Source: Bursaphelenchus xylophilus (lineage: Eukaryota > Nematoda > Chromadorea > Rhabditida > Aphelenchoididae). From it: 64,000 nucleotides of DNA. Below the pieces are notes generated by a model. The model did no database searches. It worked only from the letters and a program-made list of their open reading frames with translations, and was not told the origin of the DNA. A program made the position numbers and the translations under genes. Below, in pieces: positions 45,304 through 58,500 of this stretch (its first letter is position 1; every line of letters begins with the position of its first letter). The DNA lies in assembly GCA_904066235.2 (NCBI GenBank), contig CAJFCV020000001.1:13945291-14009290 (forward strand), read 5' to 3'.

Positions 45304-46539
45304 CCCTTTCCGGACGAGTCGGCACCTCCATGCAGAAATGAAAGAGGGTACCCTACTGAGTAACGGCATAATAGTGGTTCAGCCCATCGAAGCGTTATTT
45401 GGGACTTATGACAAAAAATGTCCTAAAAAGTACCCCCAGTTGACATAACCCTTATAAAATTTTGCTAACGACCTGTAAATTAGAAACTACCCCTAAGTTA
45501 AAGTCTAACACTCCTACTACTGTTACATCCAAGAACTGTCCAAATCGGACCACTACGGGATTAGTTATCGACTTTTGGAAATTGAATTTTAAATTTCGAC
45601 CAATTTTTGGCCCAAAATTGAGTATATCTTCCGCCGGAATCAACCATTTCAGTCTAAATGTGGTTTTTCTGAATCTAGAGTGATGCTAGCTTCTTCCCAG
45701 AATGTTTCCAGAAAAAACCTACAGGGCACGTTTCTGTAAAAAGCGAAAAGGTTGAAAGCGTAAAGGTTTCACCGTATAAAATGTCGCCGCAAGCCGAGAA
45801 GGGTCGGGCGCAGCTCGAAAGGCGAAAATAATATATATTTTTTTGAGAAATACTATTTTAGTGTGAAACTAAAGTAAAGTCCAATGAAATTGCCTGAAAA
45901 CGCATTTAAAATATTAAAATGACATTGAGTTAATGTTTGCGTGCTCTGTCTGCCTGTATTTCATCTGAATTCAGCTTGTCGACACTAAAATAATATTTTT
46001 CGAAGAAAAATATTATTTTCGCCTTTCGAGCTGCGCCCGACCCTTTTCGGCTTGCGGCGACATTTTATACGGTGAAACCTTTACGTTTTCAACTTTTTTG
46101 CTTTTTACAGAAACGTGCTCTATAGGTTCTTTCTGGAAACATTCTGGGAAGAAGCTAGCGTCACTCTAGATTCAGAAAAACCACATTTAGACTGAAATGG
46201 TTGATTCCGGCGGAAGATATACTCAATTTTGGGCCAAAAATTGGTCGAAATTTAAAATTCAATTTCCAAAAGTCGATAACTAATCCCGTAGTGGTCCGAT
46301 TTGGACAGTTCTTGGATGTAACAGTAGTAGGAGTGTTAGACTTTAACTTAGGGGTAGTTTCTAATTTACAGGTCGTTAGCAAAATTTTATAAGGGTTATG
46401 TCAACTGGGGTACTTTTTAGGACATTTTTTGTCATAAGTCCCAAATAACGCTTCGATGGGCTGAACCACTATTATGCCGTTACTCAGTAGGGTACCCTCT
46501 TTCATTTCTGCATGGAGGTGCCGACTCGTCCGGAAAGGG
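45304..46539. mobile_element. 1,236-bp palindromic piggyBac-like MITE with TTAA duplication
   Basis: Ends CCCTTTCCGGACGAGTCGG and CCGACTCGTCCGGAAAGGG, each flanked by TTAA (45300-45303, 46540-46543), which is the piggyBac target. Inverted arms of more than 500 bp are nearly perfect; short open frames therefore appear in mirror pairs on both strands and are not genes. The unique centre (about 45,830-46,010) has no transposase. The satellite GGTTTTAAAAAAAGG is restored on removing the element and one TTAA. Confidence 0.88.
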
Positions 46540-49500
46540 TTAAAAAAAGGTCAATTAGTGATGACGGAGTGAATTGACAAGACATATACCATTCGAAAGA
46601 TAACCTCATAAGATTTTAGCACGGCAAGTTTCAGCTTTTTTGGAATCAAATTGCGCGCACACTGGGCGAAACACTCTGATATTATACTAGGCACCGGTTT
46701 TAAAAAAAGGTGAATTAGTGATGACGGAGTGAATTGACAAGACATATACCATTCGAAAGGTAACCTCATAAGATTTTAGCACGGCAAGATTCAGCTTTTT
46801 TGGAATCAAATTGCGCCCACACTGGGCGAAACACTCTGATATTGTACTAGGCACCGGTTTTGAAAAAAGGTGAATTAGTGATGACGGAGTGAATTGACAA
46901 GACAGATACCATTCGAAAGGTAACCTCACAAGATTTTAGCACGGCAAGATTCAGCTTTTTTGGAATCAAATTGCGCCTGCCCGAGGCGAAACACTCTGAT
47001 ATTATACTAGGCACCGGTTTTGAAAAAAGGTGAATTAGTGATGACGGAGTAAATTGACAAGACATATATCATTCGAAAGGTAACCTCATAAGATTTTAGC
47101 ATGGCAAGTTTCAGCTTTTTTGCAATCAAATTGCGCCTGCCTGAGGCGAAACACTCTGATATTATACTAGGCACCGGTTTTGAAAAAAGGTGAATTAGTG
47201 ATGACGGAGTGAATTGACAAGACATATACCGTTCGAAAGGTAACCTCACAAGATTTTAGCACGGCAAGTTTCAGCTTTTTTGGAATCAAATTGCGTCTGC
47301 CCGAGGCGAAACACTCTGATATTATACTAGGCACCGGTTTTGAAAAAAGGTGAATTAGTGATGACGGAGTGAATTGACAAGACATATACCATTCGAAAGG
47401 TAACCTCATAAGATTTTAGCACGGCAAGTTTCAGCTTTTTTGGAATCAAATTGCGCCCACACTGGGCGAAACACTCTGATATTGTACTAGGCACCGGTTT
47501 TGAAAAAAGGTGAATTAGTGATGACGGAGTGAATTGACAAGACATATACCATTCGAAAGGTAACCTCATAAGATTTTAGCACGGCAAGATTCAGCTTGTT
47601 TGGAATCAAATTGCGCCCATACTGAGCGAAACACTCTGATATTATACTAGGCACCGGTTTTAAAAAAAGGTGAATTAGTGATGACGGAGTGAATTGACAA
47701 GACATATACCATTCGAAAGATAACCTCATAAGATTTTAGCACGGCAAGTTTCAGCTTTTTTGGAATCAAATTGCGCGCACACTGGGCGAAACACTCTGAT
47801 ATTATACTAGGCACCGGTTTTAAAAAAAGGTGAATTAGTGATGACGGAGCGAATTGACAAGACATATACCACTCGAAAGATAACCTCATAAGATTTTAGC
47901 ACGGCAAGTTTCAGCTTTTTTGGAATCAAATTGCGCGCACACTGGGCGAAACACTCTGATATTATACTAGGCACCGGTTTTAAAAAAAGGTGAATTAGTG
48001 ATGACGGAGTGAATTGACAAGACATATACCATTCGAAAGATAACCTCATAAGATTTTAGCACGGCAAGTTTCAGCTTTTTTGGAATCAAATTGCGCGCAC
48101 ACTGGGCGAAACACTCTGATATTATACTAGGCACCGGTTTTAAAAAAAGGTGAATTAGTGATGACGGAGCGAATTGACAAGACATATACCACTCGAAAGA
48201 TAACCTCATAAGATTTTAGCACGGCAAGTTTCAGCTTTTTTGGAATCAAATTGCGCGCACACTGGGCGAAACACTCTGATATTATACTAGGCACCGGTTT
48301 TAAAAAAAGGTGAATTAGTGATGACGGAGTGAATTGACAAGACATATACCATTCGAAAGGTAACCTCATAAGATTTTAGCACGGCAAGATTCAGCTTGTT
48401 TGGAATCAAATTGCGCCTGCCTGAGGCGAAACGCTCTGATATTATACTAGGCACCGGTTTTGAAAAAAGGTGAATTAGTGATGACGGAGTGAATTGACAA
48501 GACATATATCATTCGAAGGTAACCTCGTAAGATTTTAGCATGGCAAGTTTCAGCTTTTTTGCAATCAAATTGCGCCTGCCTGAGGCGAAACGCTCTGATA
48601 TTATACTAGGCACCGGTTTTGAAAAAAGGTCAATTAGTGATGACGGAGTGAATTGACAAGACATATACCACTCGAAAGATAACCTCATAAGATTTTAGCA
48701 TGGCAAGTTTCAGCTTTTTTGCAATCAAATTGCGCCTGCCTGAGGCGAAACGCTCTGATATTATACTAGGCACCGGTTTTGAAAAAAGGTCAATTAGTGA
48801 TGACGGAGTGATTTGACAAGACATATACCATTCGAAAGGTAACCTCACAAGATTTTAGCATGGCAAGTTTCAGCTTTTTTGCAATCAAATTGCGCCTGCC
48901 TGAGGCGAAACGCTCTGATATTATACTAGGCACCGGTTTTGAAAAAAGGTGAATTAGTGATGACGGAGTGAATTAACAAGACATATACCATTCGAAAGGT
49001 AACCTCACAAGATTTTAGCACGGCAAGTTTCAGCTTTTTTGGAATCAAATTGCGCGCACACTGGGCGAAACACTCTGATATTATACTAGGCACCGGTTTT
49101 AAAAAAGGTCAATTAGTGATGACGGAGTGAATTGACAAGACATATACCATTCGAAAGGTAACCTCATAAGATTTTAGCACGGCAAGATTCAGCTTTTTTG
49201 GAATCAAATTGCGCCCACACTGGGCGAAACACTCTGATATTGTACTAGGCACCGGTTTTGAAAAAAGGTGAATTAGTGATGACGGAGTGAATTGACAAGA
49301 CATACACCGTTCGAAAGGTAACCTCATGAGATTTTAGCACGGCAAGTTTTAGCTTTTTTGGAATCAAATTACGCCCACACTGGGCGAAACACTCTGATAT
49401 TATACTAGGCACCGGTTTTAAAAAAGGTCAATTAGTGATGACGGAGTGAATTGACAAGACATATACCATTCGAAAGGTAACCTCACAAGATTTTAGCACG

Positions 49501-52500
49501 GCAAGTTTCAGCTTTTTTGGAATCAAATTGCGTCTGCCCGAGGCGAAACACTCTGATATTATACTAGGCACCGGTTTTAAAAAAAGGTGAATTAGTGATG
49601 ACGGAGTGAATTGACAAGACATATACCATTCGAAAGGTAACCTCATAAGATTTTAGCACGGCAAGTTTCAGCTTTTTTGGAATCAAATTGCGCGCACACT
49701 GGGCGAAACACTCTGATATTATACTAGGCACCGGTTTTAAAAAAAGGTGAATTAGTGATGACGGAGTGAATTGACAAGACATATACCATTCGAAAGGTAA
49801 CCTCATAAGATTTTAGCACGGCAAGATTCAGCTTTTTTGGAATCAAATTGCGCCCACACTGGGCGAAACACTCTGATATTATACTAGGCACCGGTTTTAA
49901 AAAAAGGTCAATTAGTGATGACGGAGTGAATTGACAAGACATATACCATTCGAAAGGTAACCTCATAAGATTTTAGCACGGCAAGATTCAGCTTGTTTGG
50001 AATCAAATTGCGCCCACACTGGGCGAAACACTCTGATATTATACTAGGCACCGGTTTTAAAAAAAGGTGAATTAGTGATGACGGAGTGAATTGACAAGAC
50101 ATATACCATTCGAAAGGTAACCTCATAAGATTTTAGCACGGCAAGATTCAGCTTTTTTGGAATCAAATTGCGCCCACACTGGGCGAAACACTCTGATATT
50201 GTACTAGGCACCGGTTATAAAAAAAGGTGAATTAGTGATGACGGAGTGAATTGACAAGACATATACCATTCGAAAGGTAACCTCACAAGATTTTAGCATG
50301 GCAAGTTTCAGCTTTTTTGCAATCAAATTGCGCCTGCCTGAGGCGAAACACTCTGATATTATACTAGGCACCGGTTTTGAAAAAAGGTGAATTAGTGATG
50401 ACGGAGTGAATTAACAAGACATATACCATTCGAAAGGTAACCTCACAAGATTTTAGCACGGCAAGTTTCAGCTTTTTTGGAATCAAATTGCGCGCACACT
50501 GGGCGAAACACTCTGATATTATACTAGGCACCGGTTTTAAAAAAAGGTGAATTAGTGATGACGGAGTGAATTGACAAGACATGTACCATTCGAAAGGTAA
50601 CCTCATAAGATTTTAGCACGGCAAGTTTCAGCTTTTTTGGAATCAAATTGCGCCCACACTGGGCGAAACACTCTGATATTATACTAGGCACCGGTTTTAA
50701 AAAAGGTGAATTAGTGATGACGGAGTGAATTGACAAGACATATACCATTCGAAAGGTAACCTCACAAGATTTTAGCACGGCAAGATTCAGCTTTTTTGGA
50801 ATCAAATTGCGCCCATACTGAGCGAAACACTCTGATATTGTACTAGGCACCGGTTATAAAAAAAGGTGAATTAGTGATGACGGAGTGAATTGACAAGACA
50901 TATACCATTCGAAAGGTAACCTCACAAGATTTTAGCATGGCAAGTTTCAGCTTTTTTGCAATCAAATTGCGCCTGCCTGAGGCGAAACACTCTGATATTA
51001 TACTAGGCACCGGTTTTGAAAAAAGGTGAATTAGTGATGACAGAGTGAATTGACAAGACATATACCATTCGAAAGGTAACCTCATAAGATTTTAGCACGG
51101 CAAGTTTCAGCTTTTTTGGAATCAAATTGCGCCCACACTGGGCGAAACACTCTGATATTATACTAGGCACCGGTTTTAAAAAAGGTGAATTAGTGATGAC
51201 GGAGTGAATTGACAAGACATATACCATTCGAAAGGTAACCTCACAAGATTTTAGCATGGCAAGTTTCAGCTTTTTTGCAATCAAATTGCGCCTGCCTGAG
51301 GCGAAACACTCTGATATTATACTAGGCACCGGTTTTGAAAAAAGGTGAATTAGTGATGACGGAGTGAATTGACAAGACATATACCATTCGAAAGGTAACC
51401 TCATAAGATTTTAGCACGGCAAGTTTCAGCTTTTTTGGAATTAAATTGCGCCTGCCTGAGGCGAAACACTCTGATATTATACTAGGCACCGGTTTTGAAA
51501 AAAGGTGAATTAGTGATGACGGAGTGAATTGACAAGACATATACCATTCGAAAGGTAACCTCACAAGATTTTAGCATGGCAAGTTTCAGCTTTTTTGGAA
51601 TCAAATTGCGCCCACACTGGGCGAAACACTCTGATATTATACTAGGCACCGGTTTTAAAAAAAGGTGAATTAGTGATGACGGAGTGAATTGACAAGACAT
51701 ATACCATTCGAAAGGTAACCTCACAAGATTTTAGCACGGCAAGTTTCAGCTTTTTTGGAATCAAATTGCGCGCACACTGGGCGAAACACTCTGATATTAT
51801 ACTAGGCACCGGTTTTAAAAAAAGGTGAATTAGTGATGACGGAGTGAATTGACAAGACATATACCATTCGAAAGGTAACCTCATAAGATTTTAGCACGGC
51901 AAGTTTCAGCTTTTTTGGAATCAAATTGCGCCCACACTGGGCGAAACACTCTGATATTATACTAGGCACCGGTTTTAAAAAAGGTGAATTAGTGATGACG
52001 GAGTGAATTGACAAGACATATACCATTCGAAAGGTAACCTCACAAGATTTTAGCACGGCAAGATTCAGCTTTTTTGGAATCAAATTGCGCCCATACTGAG
52101 CGAAACACTCTGATATTGTACTAGGCACCGGTTTTAAAAAAAGGTCAATTAGTGATGGCGGAGTGAATTGACAAGACATATACCATTCGAAAGGTAACCT
52201 CATAAGATTTTAGCACGGCAAGTTGCAGCTTTTTTGCAGTCAAATTACGCCCACACTGGGCGAAACACTCTGATATTATACTAGGCACCGGTTTTAAAAA
52301 AAGGTCAATTAGTGATGGCGGAGTGAATTGACAAGACATATACCACTCGAAAGGTAACCTCACAAGATTTTAGCATGGCAAGTTTCAGCTTTTTTGCAAT
52401 CAAATTGCGCCTGCCTGAGGCGAAACACTCTGATATTATACTAGGCACCGGTTTTGAAAAAAGGTGAATTAGTGATGACGGAGTGAATTGACAAGACATA

Positions 52501-55500
52501 TACCATTCGAAAGGTAACCTCACAAGATTTTAGCACGGCAAGATTCAGCTTTTTTGCAATCAAATTGCGCCTGCCTGAGGCGAAACACTCTGATATTATA
52601 CTAGGCACCGGTTTTGAAAAAAGGTGAATTAGTGATGACGGAGTGAATTGACAAGACATATACCATTCGAAAGGTAACCTCATAAGATTTTAGCACGGCA
52701 AGTTTCAGCTTTTTTGGAATCAAATTGCGCCCACACTGGGCGAAACACTCTGATATTATACTAGGCACCGGTTTTAAAAAAGGTGAATTAGTGATGACGG
52801 AGTGAATTGACAAGACATATACCATTCGAAAGGTAACCTCACAAGATTTTAGCATGGCAAGTTTCAGCTTTTTTGCAATCAAATTGCGCCTGCCTGAGGC
52901 GAAACACTCTGATATTATACTAGGCACCGGTTTTGAAAAAAGGTGAATTAGTGATGACGGAGTGAATTGACAAGACATATACCATTCGAAAGGTAACCTC
53001 ATAAGATTTTAGCACGGCAAGTTTCAGCTTTTTTGGAATCAAATTGCGCCTGCCTGAGGCGAAACACTCTGATATTATACTAGGCACCGGTTTTGAAAAA
53101 AGGTGAATTAGTGATGACGGAGTGAATTGACAAGACATATACCATTCGAAAGGTAACCTCACAAGATTTTAGCACGGCAAGTTTCAGCTTTTTTGGAATC
53201 AAATTGCGCGCACACTGGGCGAAACACTCTGATATTATACTAGGCACCGGTTTTAAAAAAAGGTGAATTAGTGATGACGGAGTGAATTGACAAGACATAT
53301 ACCATTCGAAAGGTAACCTCACAAGATTTTAGCACGGCAAGTTTCAGCTTTTTTGGAATCAAATTGCGTCTGCCCGAGGCGAAACACTCTGATATTATAC
53401 TAGGCACCGGTTTTAAAAAAAGGTGAATTAGTGATGACGGAGTGAATTGACAAGACATATACCATTCGAAAGGTAACCTCATAAGATTTTAGCACGGCAA
53501 GTTTCAGCTTTTTTGGAATCAAATTGCGCGCACACTGGGCGAAACACTCTGATATTGTACTAGGCACCGGTTATAAAAAAAGGTGAATTAGTGATGACGG
53601 AGTGAATTGACAAGACATATACCATTCGAAAGGTAACCTCATAAGATTTTAGCACGGCAAGTTTCAGCTTTTTTGGAATCAAATTGCGCGCACACTGGGC
53701 GAAACACTCTGATATTATACTAGGCACCGGTTTTAAAAAAAGGTGAATTAGTGATGACGGAGTGAATTGACAAGACATATACCATTCGAAAGGTAACCTC
53801 ACAAGATTTTAGCACGGCAAGTTTCAGCTTTTTTGGAATCAAATTGCGTCCGCACCGAGGCGAAACACTCTGATATTATACTAGGCACCGGTTTTAAAAA
53901 AAGGTGAATTAGTGATGACGGAGTGAATTGACAAGACATATACCATTCGAAAGGTAACCTCATAAGATTTTAGCACGGCAAGTTTCAGCTTTTTTGGAAT
54001 CAAATTGCGCGCACACTGGGCGAAACACTCTGATATTGTACTAGGCACCGGTTATAAAAAAAGGTGAATTAGTGATGACGGAGTGAATTGACAAGACATA
54101 TACCATTCGAAAGGTAACCTCACAAGATTTTAGCATGGCAAGTTTCAGCTTTTTTGCAATCAAATTGCGCCTGCCTGAGGCGAAACACTCTGATATTATA
54201 CTAGGCACCGGTTTTGAAAAAAGGTGAATTAGTGATGACGGAGTGAATTGACAAGACATATACCATTCGAAAGGTAACCTCACAAGATTTTAGCACGGCA
54301 AGTTTCAGCTTTTTTGGAATCAAATTGCGTCGCACACTGGGCGAAACACTCTGATATTATACTAGGCACCGGTTTTAAAAAAAGGTGAATTAGTGATGAC
54401 GGAGTGAATTGACAAGACATATACCATTCGAAAGGTAACCTCATAAGATTTTAGCACGGCAAGTTTCAGCTTTTTTGGAATCAAATTGCGCGCACACTGG
54501 GCGAAACACTCTGATATTATACTAGGCACCGGTTTTAAAAAAAGGTGAATTAGTGATGACGGAGTGAATTGACAAGACATATACCATTCGAAAGGTAACC
54601 TCACAAGATTTTAGCACGGCAAGTTTCAGCTTTTTTGGAATCAAATTGCGTCTGCCCGAGGCGAAACACTCTGATATTATACTAGGCACCGGTTTTAAAA
54701 AAAGGTGAATTAGTGATGACGGAGTGAATTGACAAGACATATACCATTCGAAAGGTAACCTCATAAGATTTTAGCACGGCAAGTTTCAGCTTTTTTGGAA
54801 TCAAATTGCGCGCACACTGGGCGAAACACTCTGATATTGTACTAGGCACCGGTTATAAAAAAAGGTGAATTAGTGATGACGGAGTGAATTGACAAGACAT
54901 ATACCATTCGAAAGGTAACCTCATAAGATTTTAGCACGGCAAGTTTCAGCTTTTTTGGAATCAAATTGCGCGCACACTGGGCGAAACACTCTGATATTAT
55001 ACTAGGCACCGGTTTTAAAAAAAGGTGAATTAGTGATGACGGAGTGAATTGACAAGACATATACCATTCGAAAGGTAACCTCACAAGATTTTAGCACGGC
55101 AAGTTTCAGCTTTTTTGGAATCAAATTGCGTCTGCACTGAGGCGAAACACTCTGATATTATACTAGGCACCGGTTTTAAAAAAAGGTGAATTAGTGATGA
55201 CGGAGTGAATTGACAAGACATATACCATTCGAAAGGTAACCTCATAAGATTTTAGCACGGCAAGTTTCAGCTTTTTTGGAATCAAATTGCGCGCACACTG
55301 GGCGAAACACTCTGATATTGTACTAGGCACCGGTTATAAAAAAAGGTGAATTAGTGATGACGGAGTGAATTGACAAGACATATACCATTCGAAAGGTAAC
55401 CTCACAAGATTTTAGCATGGCAAGTTTCAGCTTTTTTGCAATCAAATTGCGCCTGCCTGAGGCGAAACACTCTGATATTATACTAGGCACCGGTTTTGAA

Positions 55501-58500
55501 AAAAGGTGAATTAGTGATGACGGAGTGAATTGACAAGACATATACCATTCGAAAGGTAACCTCACAAGATTTTAGCACGGCAAGTTTCAGCTTTTTTGGA
55601 ATCAAATTGCGTCTGCCCGAGGCGAAACACTCTGATATTATACTAGGCACCGGTTTTAAAAAAGGTGAATTAGTGATGACGGAGTGAATTGACAAGACAT
55701 ATACCATTCGAAAGGTAACCTCACAAGATTTTAGCACGGCAAGATTCAGCTTTTTTGGAATCAAATTGCGCCCATACTGAGCGAAACACTCTGATATTGT
55801 ACTAGGCACCGGTTATAAAAAAAGGTGAATTAGTGATGACGGAGTGAATTGACAAGACATATACCATTCGAAAGGTAACCTCACAAGATTTTAGCATGGC
55901 AAGTTTCAGCTTTTTTGCAATCAAATTGCGCCTGCCTGAGGCGAAACACTCTGATATTATACTAGGCACCGGTTTTGAAAAAAGGTGAATTAGTGATGAC
56001 GGAGTGAATTGACAAGACATATACCATTCGAAAGGTAACCTCATAAGATTTTAGCACGGCAAGTTTCAGCTTTTTTGGAATCAAATTGCGCCCACACTGG
56101 GCGAAACACTCTGATATTATACTAGGCACCGGTTTTAAAAAAAGGTGAATTAGTGATGACGGAGTGAATTGACAAGACATATACCATTCGAAAGGTAACC
56201 TCATAAGATTTTAGCACGGCAAGTTTTAGCTTTTTTGCAATCAAATTGCGCCTGCCTGAGGCGAAACACTCTGATATTATACTAGGCACCGGTTTTGAAA
56301 AAAGGTGAATTAGTGATGACGGAGTGAATTGACAAGACATATACCATTCGAAAGGTAACCTCATAAGATTTTAGCACGGCAAGTTTCAGCTTTTTTGGAA
56401 TCAAATTGCGCCCGCACTGAGGCGAAACACTCTGATATTATACTAGGCACCGGTTTTGAAAAAAGGTGAATTAGTGATGACGGAGTGAATTGACAAGACA
56501 TATACCATTCGAAAGGTAACCTCACAAGATTTTAGCACGGCAAGTTTCAGCTTTTTTGGAATCAAATTGCGCGCACACTGGGCGAAACACTCTGATATTA
56601 TACTAGGCACCGGTTTTAAAAAAAGGTGAATTAGTGATGACGGAGTGAATTGACAAGACATATACCATTCGAAAGGTAACCTCACAAGATTTTAGCACGG
56701 CAAGTTTCAGCTTTTTTGGAATCAAATTGCGTCCGCACTGAGGCGAAACACTCTGATATTATACTAGGCACCGGTTTTAAAAAAAGGTGAATTAGTGATG
56801 ACGGAGTGAATTGACAAGACATATACCATTCGAAAGGTAACCTCATAAGATTTTAGCACGGCAAGTTTCAGCTTTTTTGGAATCAAATTGCGCGCACACT
56901 GGGCGAAACACTCTGATATTATACTAGGCACCGGTTTTAAAAAAAGGTGAATTAGTGATGACGGAGTGAATTGACAAGACATATACCATTCGAAAGGTAA
57001 CCTCATAAGATTTAAGCACGGCAAGATTCAGCTTTTTTGGAATCAAATTGCGCCCACACTGGGCGAAACACTCTGATATTATACTAGGCACCGGTTTTAA
57101 AAAAAGGTCAATTAGTGATGACGGAGTGAATTGACAAGACATATACCATTCGAAAGGTAACCTCATAAGATTTTAGCACGGCAAGATTCAGCTTGTTTGG
57201 AATCAAATTGCGCCCACACTGGGCGAAACACTCTGATATTGTACTAGGCACCGGTTTTGAAAAAAGGTGAATTAGTGATGACGGAGTGAATTGACAAGAC
57301 ATACACCATTCGAAAGGCAACCTCATAAGATTTTAGCACGGCAAGTTTCAGCTTTTTTGGAATCAAATTGCGCCCATACTGAGCGAAACACTCTGATATT
57401 ATACTAGGCACCGGTTTTGAAAAAAGGTGAATTAGTGATGACGGAGTGAACTGACAAGACATATACCATTCGAAAGGTAACCTCATAAGATTTTAGCACG
57501 GCAAGTTTCAGCTTTTTTGGAATCAAATTGCGCCCACACTGAGGCGAAACACTCTGATATTATACTAGGCACCGGTTTTGAAAAAAGGTGAATTAGTGAT
57601 GACGGAGTGAATTGACAAGACATATACCATTCGAAAGGTAACCTCATAAGATTTTAGCACGGCAAGTTTCAGCTTTTTTGGAATCAAATTGCGCGCACAC
57701 TGGGCGAAACACTCTGATATTATACTAGGCACCGGTTTTAAAAAAAGGTGAATTAGTGATGACGGAGTGAATTGACAAGACATATACCATTCGAAAGGTA
57801 ACCTCATAAGATTTTAGCACGGCAAGTTTCAGCTTTTTTGGAATCAAATTGCGCGCACACTGGGCGAAACACTCTGATATTATACTAGGCACCGGTTTTA
57901 AAAAAGGTCAATTAGTGATGACGGAGTGAATTGACAAGACATATACCATTCGAAAGGTAACCTCATAAGATTTTAGCACGGCAAGTTTCAGCTTTTTTGG
58001 AATCAAATTGCGCCCACACTGGGCGAAACACTCTGATATTATACTAGGCACCGGTTTTAAAAAAAGGTGAATTAGTGATGACGGAGTGAATTGACAAGAC
58101 ATATACCATTCGAAAGGTAACCTCACAAGATTTTAGCATGGCAAGTTTCAGCTTTTTTGCAATCAAATTGCGCCCGCACTGAGGCGAAACACTCTGATAT
58201 TATACTAGGCACCGGTTTTGAAAAAAGGTGAATTAGTGATGACGGAGTGAATTGACAAGACATATACCATTCGAAAGGTAACCTCATAAGATTTTAGCAC
58301 GGCAAGTTTCAGCTTTTTTGGAATCAAATTGCGCCCACACTGGGCGAAACACTCTGATATTATACTAGGCACCGGTTTTAAAAAAGGTGAATTAGTGATG
58401 ACGGAGTGAATTGACAAGACATATACCATTCGAAAGGTAACCTCACAAGATTTTAGCACGGCAAGTTTCAGCTTTTTTGGAATCAAATTGCGTCTGCCCG

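Noticed and set aside
45452..46392. Identical 63- and 73-residue frames on opposite strands
   Set aside because: Mirror images in the two arms of the palindromic TTAA element.
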